From: JBGAQP01 sp044220635
Lineage (GTDB): Bacteria; Pseudomonadota; Gammaproteobacteria; Burkholderiales; Usitatibacteraceae
DNA: 64,000 nt
Direction of reading: 5' to 3'
Assembly (NCBI GenBank): GCA_044220635.1
Contig: JBGAQP010000014.1
Span: 35,136 to 99,135 of the forward strand
The translations under genes and the position numbers were made by a program. Below, in pieces: positions 20,170-28,383 of the stretch (within the stretch, counting starts at the first letter, position 1; each line of letters starts with the position of its first letter). The notes under the pieces were generated by a model. It searched no databases, was not told the origin of the DNA, and worked only from the letters and a program-made list of their open reading frames with translations.

Positions 20170-23100
20170 TCAACCGACGGTCATCAGGCTCGCGTTGCCG
20201 CCGGCCGCGGCGGTGTTCACGCTCACCACGCGCTCGGCGACGAGCCGGCCCGCCGCCAGCGGCTCCTCGCCCGGCGCGAACCCGTGCAGGCTCACGACGG
20301 GCCCGGGGCGGCGGGCGAGCGCGGCGAGAATCTCGCGGCGCTCCGCGCCCGTGCCGTGGTGCAAGGCGGCGTCGAACTCGACCTCCTTCGCCATCCAGTC
20401 CGCCGCCAAGCGAATCGCCGCGCGCGCCTCCCGGGGCCAGCGCGCGAGGAGCGCCGCGGCGGAAGCCGGGACCACGGCCTGCGAGCCGAGCGACAGCGCG
20501 AGGGCGAGCTCGGCATGGAGGTCGCGCTCCTCGCCCGCGAGGCACAGGAGCGCGCGCCTGGGCAGCAACGCGTAGCTGTTGCGCTCGCCCGTCGGGCCGG
20601 CAAGCACCACGCTCGCCCCCGCGGGCGAAAGCGCCGCGAGGCGCTCGCACAGCGCCGCGAGGCGCGCATCGCTTCCCGCCGCCCAGGCGCGCAGCGCGGC
20701 GAAAGGCCCGAGGGACGAGGCGTGGGCCGCGAGGCCCTCGTTCGCGCCCGCCGCGTCGATCGCGCGCAGCTCCTCGAGCGCGGCCTCCGGCGGGCACTCC
20801 GCGAGCAGGCGATGCAGGTAGAGCGGGCCGCCCGCCTTGGGGCCGGTTCCCGACAGGCCCTCGCCGCCGAAGGGCTGCACGCCCACCACCGCGCCCACCA
20901 TGTTGCGGTTCACGTAGACGTTGCCCACGCGCGCGCGGCGGACGATGGCCTCGATCTTGCCGTCCACCCGCGAGTGGATGCCGAGCGTGAGGCCGTAGCC
21001 GAGGGCATTGAGGCCCTCGACCAGCATCTCGAGGTCCGCGCGGCGGTAGCGCAGCACGTGCAGCACCGGGCCGAAGACCTCGCGCTCGAGCTCGGCGAGG
21101 GAGGCGATCTCGACGAGCGTCGGCGGCACGAAGTGGCCCGCGCCCGGCGCGGGCGCGGGGACCTGGCGCACGGGATGCCCGCGCGAGCGCATCGCCTCGA
21201 CGTGGGCGAGGATGCCGGCGCGCGCGGCCTCGTCGATCACCGGCCCGACGTCCACCGCGAGCCGCGCGGGGTTGCCCACCTGGAGCTCGGCCATCGCGCC
21301 CTCGAGCATCGCGAGCACGCGCCCGGCGACGTCGTCCTGCACGCAGAGCACGCGCAGCGCCGAGCAGCGCTGGCCGGCGCTGTCGAAGGCGGACACGAGG
21401 GCATCGGCCACCACCTGCTCGGCGAGCGCCGAGGAGTCCACGATCATCGCGTTCTGCCCGCCGGTCTCGGCGACGAGCGGGACCGGCCGGCCTGCCGGGC
21501 CCAGGCGCCCGGCGAGCGCGCGCTGGATGAGCCGCGCGACCTCGGTGGAGCCGGTGAATACCACGCCCTGCACGCGGGCATCCGCGACCAGGGCCGCGCC
21601 CACCGTCTCTCCGGGCCCGGGGACGAGCTGCACGGCCCCGCGAGGGATCCCGGCCGCGTGCAGGATGCGCACGGCCTCGGCGGCGATGAGCGGGGTCTGC
21701 TCCGCGGGCTTGGCGAGCACGGTGTTGCCCGCGGCGAGCGCGGCGCCGACCTGCCCCGCGAAGATCGCGAGCGGGAAGTTCCAGGGGCTGATGCACGCGA
21801 CGGGCCCGAGCGCCGGGTGCGTGTCGTTGGCGAGGCGCCGCGCCTGGCGCGCGTAGTAGCGCAGGAAGTCCACGGCTTCGCGCACCTCCGCGACCGCGTT
21901 CGCCCAGGTCTTGCCCGCCTCGCGCACTGCGAGCCCCGCGAGGCGCGGCATGCACGCCTCCATCTCGTCGGCCGCGCGCTCGAGGCCGGCCGCGCGATCC
22001 GAGGGCAGCGTCGCGCCCCATGCGGCCGCGGCGCTCTCGGCCGCGCGCAGGCTCGCCTCGACCGCCTCCGCGGTGGCGTCGCGCACGACACCCACCACGT
22101 CCGCCGGATCCGCGGGATTGCGCACTTCGCGCGGCGGGGCCATTGCTGCCTCGCGCGCCGTGGGCTCGGCACTCCACGGCAGCGCGGCGTCGGCCGCGAA
22201 CGACGCCGAGAGCCGCTCGAGCACGGACTCGTCGGCGAGGTCGGCGCCGAAGGAGTTCGGGCGCAGGTCCCCGAAGAGCCGGCGCGGGAGCGGGATGCGC
22301 GGGTGGGCGAGCCCCGCCGCGCCTTCCTCGCGCGCGGACCGGCGCACGATCTCCGCCGGGCTCGCGACGAGCTCGTCGAGGGAGACCTTCGGGTCGGCGA
22401 TGCGGTTGATGAACGAGGTGTTGGCGCCGTTCTCGAGCAGCCGGCGCACGAGGTAGGCGAGCAGCGTCTCGTGGGTGCCCACGGGCGCGTAGATGCGGCA
22501 GGGCACGCCCAGGCGCCCCTCGGCGACGGGCCCGACGACCTGCTGGTAGAGCGGCTCGCCCATGCCGTGCAGGCACTGGAACTCGTAGCGCCCCGGCTCG
22601 AAATCGCCCGCCATGTGGAAGACCGAGGCGAGCGTCTGGGCGTTGTGCGTCGCGAACTGCGGGAAGACGGCCTCGGGCGCGGCGAGCAGCTTCGCCGCGC
22701 AGGCGAGGTAGGAGAGGTCGCTGTGGACCTTGCGCGTGAACACCGGGTAGCCGTCGAGGCCCTCGACCTGGGCGCGCTTCACCTCGGCGTCCCAGTAGGC
22801 GCCCTTCACGAGGCGCACCATCAGCCGCCGGCGCGTCCTGCGCGCGGTCTCGACCGCCCAGTCGATCACCTCGGGCGCGCGCTTCAGGTAAGCCTGGACG
22901 ACGAAGCCGATCCCGTCCCAGCCCGCGAGGGCGGGCTCGGCGCACAGGCGCTCGACGATCTCGAGCGAGAGCTCGAGCCGGTCGGACTCCTCCGCGTCGA
23001 TGTTGAGGCCGATGTCCCGGGCGCGCGCGGCGGTGGCGAGCGCCCTCAGGCGCGGGTAGAGCTCGGCGAGCACGCGCTCGCGCTTGGCGTAGGAATAGCG

Positions 23101-23892
23101 CGGGTGCAGCGCCGAGAGCTTGAGCGAGATGCCCGGGCCCTCGCGCACGCCGCGCCCCGCGGAGGCCGCGCCGATCGCGGCGATGGCGCATTCGTAGGCG
23201 GCGAGGAAGCGCGCGGCGTCCTGCGCGGTCATCGCCGCCTCGCCGAGCATGTCGTAGGAGTAGCGAAACCCCATCGCCTCGAAGCGCCGCGCGTTCGCGA
23301 GCGCCTCGGCGATGGTCTCGCCGCAGACGAACTGCCGCCCCATGAGCCGCATCGCGAGGTCCACGGCCTTGCGGATGAGCGGCTCGCCGAACTTCGCGGT
23401 GACGCGCGTGAGCCCGTTCGCGAGCCCCGCGGCGTCGTGGGTCGCGACGAGTCGGCCGGTCACCAGCAGCCCCCAGGTCGCCGCGTTCACGAAGGCCGAA
23501 TCGCTCTGGCCCAGGTGCGCGCCCCAGTCGCCGCGGCCGATCTTGTCGCGGATGAGCGCGTCGCGCGTGGCCGGGTCGGGAATGCGCAGCAGCGCCTCGG
23601 CGAGGCACATGAGCGCCACGCCCTCCTCGCTCGAGAGCGAGAACTCCTGCAGCAGCACCTGCACCAGGTTCTCGCGCGAGATCCCCATCTGCCGGCCGCG
23701 CAGGCCCGCGACGAGCCGGCGGGCGAGCTCGGCCGCGGGAGCGCGCGCGGCCCCCGGAAGCTCGGCGAGGGCGAGGAGCGCCGGGACGGCCTGCGGCTCG
23801 GGGCGGCGGCGCGCGGCGTAGACCGCCTTCAGCAGGGAAGTGCGGGGCGGGATGCTTGCCGGGCAGTCGGGCGCCGGCCGAGGGGTGTCCAT
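20170..23892 (-). CDS. putA: Bifunctional proline dehydrogenase / 1-pyrroline-5-carboxylate dehydrogenase PutA
   Basis: This 1240-residue protein oxidises proline to glutamate in two channelled steps. The FAD proline dehydrogenase domain (about 130-500) has VKGAYWD (about 362) and the RRLLENGANTS motif (about 486). The aldehyde dehydrogenase domain (about 585-1010) has the catalytic Glu in ETGGQNA (about 807) and the nucleophile Cys in GQRCSAL (about 841). A C-terminal extra domain ends in the conserved NTAAAGGNASLMT. The N-terminal ribbon-helix-helix repressor domain of E. coli PutA was not seen; residues 1-25 are Pro-rich instead. So this form is probably an enzyme without autoregulatory DNA binding. 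Start: first ATG before the conserved region. Confidence 0.95.
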   Translation of the reverse strand: MDTPRPAPDCPASIPPRTSLLKAVYAARRRPEPQAVPALLALAELPGAARAPAAELARRLVAGLRGRQMGISRENLVQVLLQEFSLSSEEGVALMCLAEALLRIPDPATRDALIRDKIGRGDWGAHLGQSDSAFVNAATWGLLVTGRLVATHDAAGLANGLTRVTAKFGEPLIRKAVDLAMRLMGRQFVCGETIAEALANARRFEAMGFRYSYDMLGEAAMTAQDAARFLAAYECAIAAIGAASAGRGVREGPGISLKLSALHPRYSYAKRERVLAELYPRLRALATAARARDIGLNIDAEESDRLELSLEIVERLCAEPALAGWDGIGFVVQAYLKRAPEVIDWAVETARRTRRRLMVRLVKGAYWDAEVKRAQVEGLDGYPVFTRKVHSDLSYLACAAKLLAAPEAVFPQFATHNAQTLASVFHMAGDFEPGRYEFQCLHGMGEPLYQQVVGPVAEGRLGVPCRIYAPVGTHETLLAYLVRRLLENGANTSFINRIADPKVSLDELVASPAEIVRRSAREEGAAGLAHPRIPLPRRLFGDLRPNSFGADLADESVLERLSASFAADAALPWSAEPTAREAAMAPPREVRNPADPADVVGVVRDATAEAVEASLRAAESAAAAWGATLPSDRAAGLERAADEMEACMPRLAGLAVREAGKTWANAVAEVREAVDFLRYYARQARRLANDTHPALGPVACISPWNFPLAIFAGQVGAALAAGNTVLAKPAEQTPLIAAEAVRILHAAGIPRGAVQLVPGPGETVGAALVADARVQGVVFTGSTEVARLIQRALAGRLGPAGRPVPLVAETGGQNAMIVDSSALAEQVVADALVSAFDSAGQRCSALRVLCVQDDVAGRVLAMLEGAMAELQVGNPARLAVDVGPVIDEAARAGILAHVEAMRSRGHPVRQVPAPAPGAGHFVPPTLVEIASLAELEREVFGPVLHVLRYRRADLEMLVEGLNALGYGLTLGIHSRVDGKIEAIVRRARVGNVYVNRNMVGAVVGVQPFGGEGLSGTGPKAGGPLYLHRLLAECPPEAALEELRAIDAAGANEGLAAHASSLGPFAALRAWAAGSDARLAALCERLAALSPAGASVVLAGPTGERNSYALLPRRALLCLAGEERDLHAELALALSLGSQAVVPASAAALLARWPREARAAIRLAADWMAKEVEFDAALHHGTGAERREILAALARRPGPVVSLHGFAPGEEPLAAGRLVAERVVSVNTAAAGGNASLMTVG

Positions 23893-24022
23893 GGTCGCTT
23901 TCGGTTCGTGGCCGAAGTCCCCGGCGCCCGGTCTTCGCCGGGATGGGGCGCGCTCCGGGCCCCGGGTCGTTTCCAGGTGGCAGAAGATACCAGAGGCGGG
24001 CCGGCCCCACCCGCGAGGCCGA

Positions 24023-26527
24023 TCAGGGACGGTGCAGGCGCCGCTTGGCGAGCTCCGTCGCCGCCACGTAGGCGAGCGTGATGGCGATCGTCGCGGCGAG
24101 AAGCGTCGCGTCGAGCGGCACGAAGCCGAAGAGCCGGGAGAGCGCGCCGAGGTAGGGCGCGGCGAGCGCCGCCGCCGCGACGAGCACGGTCGCCCCGAGC
24201 AGCAGCGCGCTCGGCCGGCTCGCCCAGGCGGGGCCGCGCGTGCGCAGCACCAGCACGACGGCAAGCTCGGTGAGCAGCGACACCACGAACCACGCGGTCT
24301 GGAACTCGGCCTCGCCCGCCTCGAAGACGCGCAGCAGCAGCAGGAACGCGAGCAGGTCGAAGGCCGTGCTCAGCAGCCCGAAGGCCACCATGAAGCGGCG
24401 CACGGCGGCGACGTCCCAGCGCTGCGCGCGCTCGACCTCGGAGGCGTCCACGCGGTCCGTGGAGATCGCCACCGACGGCAGGTCCGAGAGGAAGTTGTTG
24501 AGCAGGATCTGCTTGGCCGCGAGCGGCAGGAACGGCAGGAGCGGCGTGGCGAGCGCCATGCTCACCATGTTGCCGAAGTTGGCGCTCGTGGTGATGCCGA
24601 TGTACTTGAGCGTGTTGGCGAAGGTGCGCCGCCCGTCCTCGATCCCGCGGCGCAGCACGTCGAGATCGCGGCTGAGCAGGATCACGTCGGCGCTCTCGCG
24701 CGCCACGTCCACGGCGCCCTCCACCGAGATGCCCACGTCGGCCGCGTGCAGCGCGGGGGCGTCATTGATGCCGTCGCCCATGAACCCCACGGCGTGGCCC
24801 GCGTGCTGCAGGGCGCGCACGATGCGCTCCTTCTGCTGCGGGTCCACCTCGACGAAGAGGTCGGTGCGCTCGGCGAGGTGCCAGAGCGCCTCGTCCTTCA
24901 TCGCGGCGATCGCCTCCCCCGTGAGCATCGCCCGCGGGTCGAGCCCCACCGAGGCCGCCATGTGGGCGCTCACGTGGCGGTTGTCCCCGGTGACGATCTT
25001 CACGCGCACGCCCCGGGCCTCGAGCGTGCGGAGCATCCGCTGCGCCTCGGGCTTCGGCGGGTCGCTGAAGCGCAGGAACCCGGCGAAGACCAGGTCGCGC
25101 TCGTCCTCGCGCCCGTAGCGCTCGCGCGCCTCGACGCGGCGCGAGGCGATCGCGAGCACGCGCGAGCCCGCCTCGGACATCGCGCGGTAGCGCTCCTCGA
25201 GCCCGGAGCGCGCCGCGGCGTCGAGCGGCGCGCTGCGCCCATCCCGGTCCACGGCCGCGCAGGCGCCGAGCACCGCGGCGAACGAGCCCTTGGTCACCAT
25301 GAGGTGGGGCCCTTCGCCGGACTCGGGCTCGACGACGATCGTCAGGCGCTTGCGGATGAAGTCGTAGGGGATCTCGTCGACCTTGCGCCATCCCGTGGTG
25401 GCGAGATTGTCGCGGCGCCCCGCGGCGACGACGGCCGCGTCGAGCGCGTTGTCGATGCCGGTCTCGAAGGCGGAATTGAGGAAGGCGAGCGAGGCGACGG
25501 CGCGCGAGGCGCCGCCCTGCGCGTCGAGCGCGGATTCGAGGGCGACCGTGCCCTCGGTGAGCGTGCCCGTCTTGTCGGTGCACAGCACGTCCATGCCGCC
25601 GAGGTCCTCGATCGCCTCGAGCCGGCGCACGATCACGCCGCCCCGGGCCATGCGCCGCGCGCCCCGCGAGAGCGTGACGCTCAGGATGGCGGGCAGGAGT
25701 TCCGGCGACAGGCCCACGGCGAGCGCCATCGCGAAGAGGAGGGAATCGATGACGGGACGCCCGAGCCAGTGGTTCACGGCGATGACGAAGATCACCATCG
25801 CGACCATCACGCGCACGAGCAGGTAGCCGAACTCGCGGATCCCGCGCGCGAATTCCGTCTCCGGCGCGCGGGCGCCGAGGCGGCCGGCGATGGCGCCGTA
25901 GGCGGTCTCGGCGCCCGTGCGCACGACGAGCATCGTCGCCGTGCCGCTCCGCACCGAGGTGCCGAGGAAGACGCAGTTGCCGCGCGCGGCGAGCGCGGCC
26001 CCCGGCTCCGCAACGCCGGGGCGCTTCTCCACCGGGAAGGACTCGCCCGTGAGGCTCGCCTCGCTCACGAGGAAATCGCGCGCCTCGAGCAGCACGCCGT
26101 CGCCGGGCACGAGGTTGCCCGCGGCGAGCGCCACGCGGTCGCCGGGCACGATCGCCGCGACGGGGATCTCGGCGAAGGCGCCTGCGCGCAGCACCCGCGC
26201 GCCGAGCGCGATCCGGCGGCGCAGCTGCGCCACGGCGTTGGAGGCGCGGTATTCCTGCGCGAAGCCGAAGAGCGCGCTGCCCGCGACGATCGCGAGGATG
26301 ATCGCGGCCTCGAGCCAGTCGCGCAGGACCAGCGAGACGAGGGCGCCGAAGACGAGGATCAGGACGAGCGGGCTCGCGAACTGCCGCGCGAGGAGCCGCG
26401 CGACGGGAACGAGGCCCTCGTCCCCGGGGACGGCGCGGGGGTGGCGGCGCAGCCGCGCGGCCGCCTGGCGCGGCGAAAGGCCTCCCGGGCCCGATCCCAG
26501 CCGGGCCGCGAGCTTCTCGGCTTCCAG
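24023..26527 (-). CDS. Mg2+-type P-type ATPase (MgtA/MgtB-like), start codon unresolved
   Basis: The protein has all P-type ATPase motifs: TGES in the actuator domain, the phosphorylated Asp in CTDKTGTLTEG, GDGINDAP, and about ten membrane helices. The segments NFGNMVSMA and LNNFLSDLPSVAISTDRVD are typical of the type IIIB Mg2+ importers. The open frame extends on the minus strand to 26599, and the clearly homologous N-terminal domain with the first two helices is read there. Between the stop at 26603-26605 and the first in-frame GTG (26233) there is no ATG, GTG or TTG. The GTG at 26233 would remove the first two helices. The end given here is an in-frame CTG; ACG codons at about 26581 and 26569 are other options. 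Transported ion is inferred from family resemblance. Confidence 0.85.
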   Translation of the reverse strand: MEAEKLAARLGSGPGGLSPRQAAARLRRHPRAVPGDEGLVPVARLLARQFASPLVLILVFGALVSLVLRDWLEAAIILAIVAGSALFGFAQEYRASNAVAQLRRRIALGARVLRAGAFAEIPVAAIVPGDRVALAAGNLVPGDGVLLEARDFLVSEASLTGESFPVEKRPGVAEPGAALAARGNCVFLGTSVRSGTATMLVVRTGAETAYGAIAGRLGARAPETEFARGIREFGYLLVRVMVAMVIFVIAVNHWLGRPVIDSLLFAMALAVGLSPELLPAILSVTLSRGARRMARGGVIVRRLEAIEDLGGMDVLCTDKTGTLTEGTVALESALDAQGGASRAVASLAFLNSAFETGIDNALDAAVVAAGRRDNLATTGWRKVDEIPYDFIRKRLTIVVEPESGEGPHLMVTKGSFAAVLGACAAVDRDGRSAPLDAAARSGLEERYRAMSEAGSRVLAIASRRVEARERYGREDERDLVFAGFLRFSDPPKPEAQRMLRTLEARGVRVKIVTGDNRHVSAHMAASVGLDPRAMLTGEAIAAMKDEALWHLAERTDLFVEVDPQQKERIVRALQHAGHAVGFMGDGINDAPALHAADVGISVEGAVDVARESADVILLSRDLDVLRRGIEDGRRTFANTLKYIGITTSANFGNMVSMALATPLLPFLPLAAKQILLNNFLSDLPSVAISTDRVDASEVERAQRWDVAAVRRFMVAFGLLSTAFDLLAFLLLLRVFEAGEAEFQTAWFVVSLLTELAVVLVLRTRGPAWASRPSALLLGATVLVAAAALAAPYLGALSRLFGFVPLDATLLAATIAITLAYVAATELAKRRLHRP

Positions 26528-26647
26528 GCTCCACCAGGCCTCGGGGAGCCCCGCCTCCGGGCGGTTCGTCGCTGCCTCCGTGGGGAATGCCCGCCTTCGA
26601 GGTTAGCCGACGGGGGCCCGCGCCGCTTGATCCGGCGCAACGCCGCA

Positions 26648-26675
26648 ATGAAACGGGGCGGCCGAAGCCGCCCCG
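26648..26675 (-). terminator. Intrinsic terminator of the 26704-27021 gene
   Basis: On the minus strand CGGGGCGGC pairs with GCCGCCCCG over nine bases around a TTCG tetraloop (26654-26675), followed by TTTCATT. It lies 28 bases after the stop of the small exported protein. The same stem core recurs in the strong terminator at 39273-39307. Confidence 0.6.
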
Positions 26676-26703
26676 CCGGGCATCGCGCCGCGCGCGCGGA
26701 AAG

Positions 26704-27021
26704 CTAGTTGCCGCGCCCGGCCGCCTGCTCTTCCTGGATCTTCTTGGCGACGGCGTTGTACTCCTCGACGGCGGCCGAGGCCGCGTCCTCGTGCGACTTG
26801 ATCGCGGCCTTGCGCTCCTCGATGTAGCCCTTCATGCATTCGCTGTACTTCTTGAACTCGCGGTCGAAGACGCGGCGGCGCGAATCGGACTGCATCGCGA
26901 GGCGCCCCGGGTACTCGGGCTTGGGCTCGCACTGGGGCTTCGGGACCTCGACCTTCTGGGCGAGGGCGGGAGCGACGCCGGAGGCGATGGCGAGGGCGAT
27001 GGCGAGGGTGAAGCGCTTCAT
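26704..27021 (-). CDS. Small exported protein of unknown function
   Basis: This 105-residue protein has a clear signal peptide (about 1-21, APALA-Q). The mature part is short, highly charged and helical, with two Cys (CEPKPEYP and YSECMKGY) and a C-terminal Ala/Glu-rich helix that may form a coiled coil. No family was recognised. It is followed by an intrinsic terminator and preceded by an unrelated SDR gene, so it is probably a single-gene unit. Confidence 0.75.
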   Translation of the reverse strand: MKRFTLAIALAIASGVAPALAQKVEVPKPQCEPKPEYPGRLAMQSDSRRRVFDREFKKYSECMKGYIEERKAAIKSHEDAASAAVEEYNAVAKKIQEEQAAGRGN

Positions 27022-27073
27022 GGCAAACCTCGTGGGCGTGCGATTGCGGGGCGCGTAGCTTAAACCAAAACGG

Positions 27074-27853
27074 TCAGTTCCGGACGGGGACGGTGTAGTT
27101 GAGCGCGAGACGCCCGCCGTCGGGGTAGAGGGTCTGCCCCGTGAGGTAGGAGGCCTCGTCGCTCGCGAGGAAGACGGCCACGCGCGCGACCTCCCCGGGC
27201 TCGCCGAGGCGGCCGAGCGGCGTGCGCGACAGGATCCTCGCCTCGGCCTCCTCGTTGCCGAGCACCGCGGTCTTCGCGAGCTCCGTGAGGATCGTGCCGG
27301 GGCCGACGCCGTTCACGCGGATGCCGTGGGGCGCGAGCGCGAGCGCCATCACCTTCGTGAGCTGGTTCATGCCGCCCTTGGAGACGACGTAGGGCACCTG
27401 GTTGGGGATGGCGAGCACCGCGTTCACGCTCGACATGTTGACGATCGCCCCGCCCCCGCCCTGCTTCACCATCTGGCGCGCCGCCGCCTGCCCGGCGAGG
27501 AACGCACCCTTCAGGTTCACCGCGAGGACGCGGTCGAAATCGGATTCCGCGAGTTCGAGGAAATCGGCCGCGTGCACGATCCCGGCATTGGCCACGAGGA
27601 TGTCGAGGCGGCCGAACTCCGCCACCGCGAGCGCGACGGCGGATTCGACCTCGGCCTTGCGGGTGACGTCGCAGCGCTCGAAGACCGCGTGCAGCCCCTC
27701 GGCGCGGAGCCGCTCGGCCGCGGGCCGGCCGCGCTCCGCGTTGGCGTCCGTGAGCACGACGCGCGCGCCCTCGCGGGCGAGGGCCTCGGCGCAGGCGAGC
27801 CCGATGCCCTGCGCGGCGCCGGTGACGAGCGCGACCTTGTCCTTCAGCCTCAC
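27074..27853 (-). CDS. Short-chain dehydrogenase/reductase
   Basis: This 259-residue SDR has the cofactor-binding TGAAQGIG (about 12-19), NAG (about 89-91), the catalytic Ser in NMSSVNA (about 142) and YVVSK (about 155-159), and a PDGG C-terminal motif. An Asp after the second strand (VVLTDAN) suggests NAD rather than NADP. The substrate is unknown; the closest general relatives are sugar or 3-oxoacyl reductases. It is 20 bases upstream of nothing coding on its own strand except the small exported gene 52 bases away. Confidence 0.88.
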   Translation of the reverse strand: MRLKDKVALVTGAAQGIGLACAEALAREGARVVLTDANAERGRPAAERLRAEGLHAVFERCDVTRKAEVESAVALAVAEFGRLDILVANAGIVHAADFLELAESDFDRVLAVNLKGAFLAGQAAARQMVKQGGGGAIVNMSSVNAVLAIPNQVPYVVSKGGMNQLTKVMALALAPHGIRVNGVGPGTILTELAKTAVLGNEEAEARILSRTPLGRLGEPGEVARVAVFLASDEASYLTGQTLYPDGGRLALNYTVPVRN

Positions 27854-27872
27854 GACGGGATGCGTCCTCGGG

Positions 27873-28382
27873 TCACTTCGCCGCGGCGGGAGGCGCCGCG
27901 GGAGGCGCCGCCGGGGCTGCCGCGGGCGGTGCGCTCGGCGGGGCCGCGGGCTTCGGGGGCGGCTCGGTCAGCACGTCCGCGATCTCCCGGCAGAAGGCTT
28001 CCTGCCCCTTGGGGCAGCTCGCCTTGGCGAGCGCGTAGATGTCCTCGCGATCGGCTTCCGCTTCCTTGGCCATGAGGCGCTTGACGATGAACTCGCGGTA
28101 CGCGGCGTCCTTGTGCCAGGCCGAGGAAAGGCCCTCGACGGACCTCCAGCTGCCGATCATGAGCCGCGGCACCGCATCGCTGAATCCCTCGGCGACGCGG
28201 CCCGTGTCGCAATGGTGGAAATCGGACCAGGTCTTGTAGAGCTGCTTCCAGTCGAGGATCTTGTCGACCGCCTTTTCCGCGGCGGCGGCGTCGGCCGCCG
28301 AGCACGGCTTGTGGCTCGCCAGGGCGAGCGGCGGAGCCCCGAGGAAGAGGAGGACGAGACCGGCGGCGCGAAGGGCCTTCAT
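27873..28382 (-). CDS. Exported protein with Pro/Ala-rich C-terminal tail, unknown function
   Basis: This 169-residue protein has a signal peptide (about 1-22, LALA). A helical domain with four Cys (CSAAD, HHCDTG, KASCPKG, AFCREI) follows, and then a 35-residue tail of almost only Pro and Ala from about 135. The tail may span or line the cell wall as in TonB-like linkers. The family is unknown. It lies only 1 base after the dxs stop and may be co-transcribed with it. Confidence 0.75.
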   Translation of the reverse strand: MKALRAAGLVLLFLGAPPLALASHKPCSAADAAAAEKAVDKILDWKQLYKTWSDFHHCDTGRVAEGFSDAVPRLMIGSWRSVEGLSSAWHKDAAYREFIVKRLMAKEAEADREDIYALAKASCPKGQEAFCREIADVLTEPPPKPAAPPSAPPAAAPAAPPAAPPAAAK

Positions 28383-28383
28383 C

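Noticed and set aside
24762..26648. 628-residue minus-strand frame overlapping the P-type ATPase
   Set aside because: Different frame from the ATPase motifs and no recognisable domain; it does not contain the missing ATPase start either.
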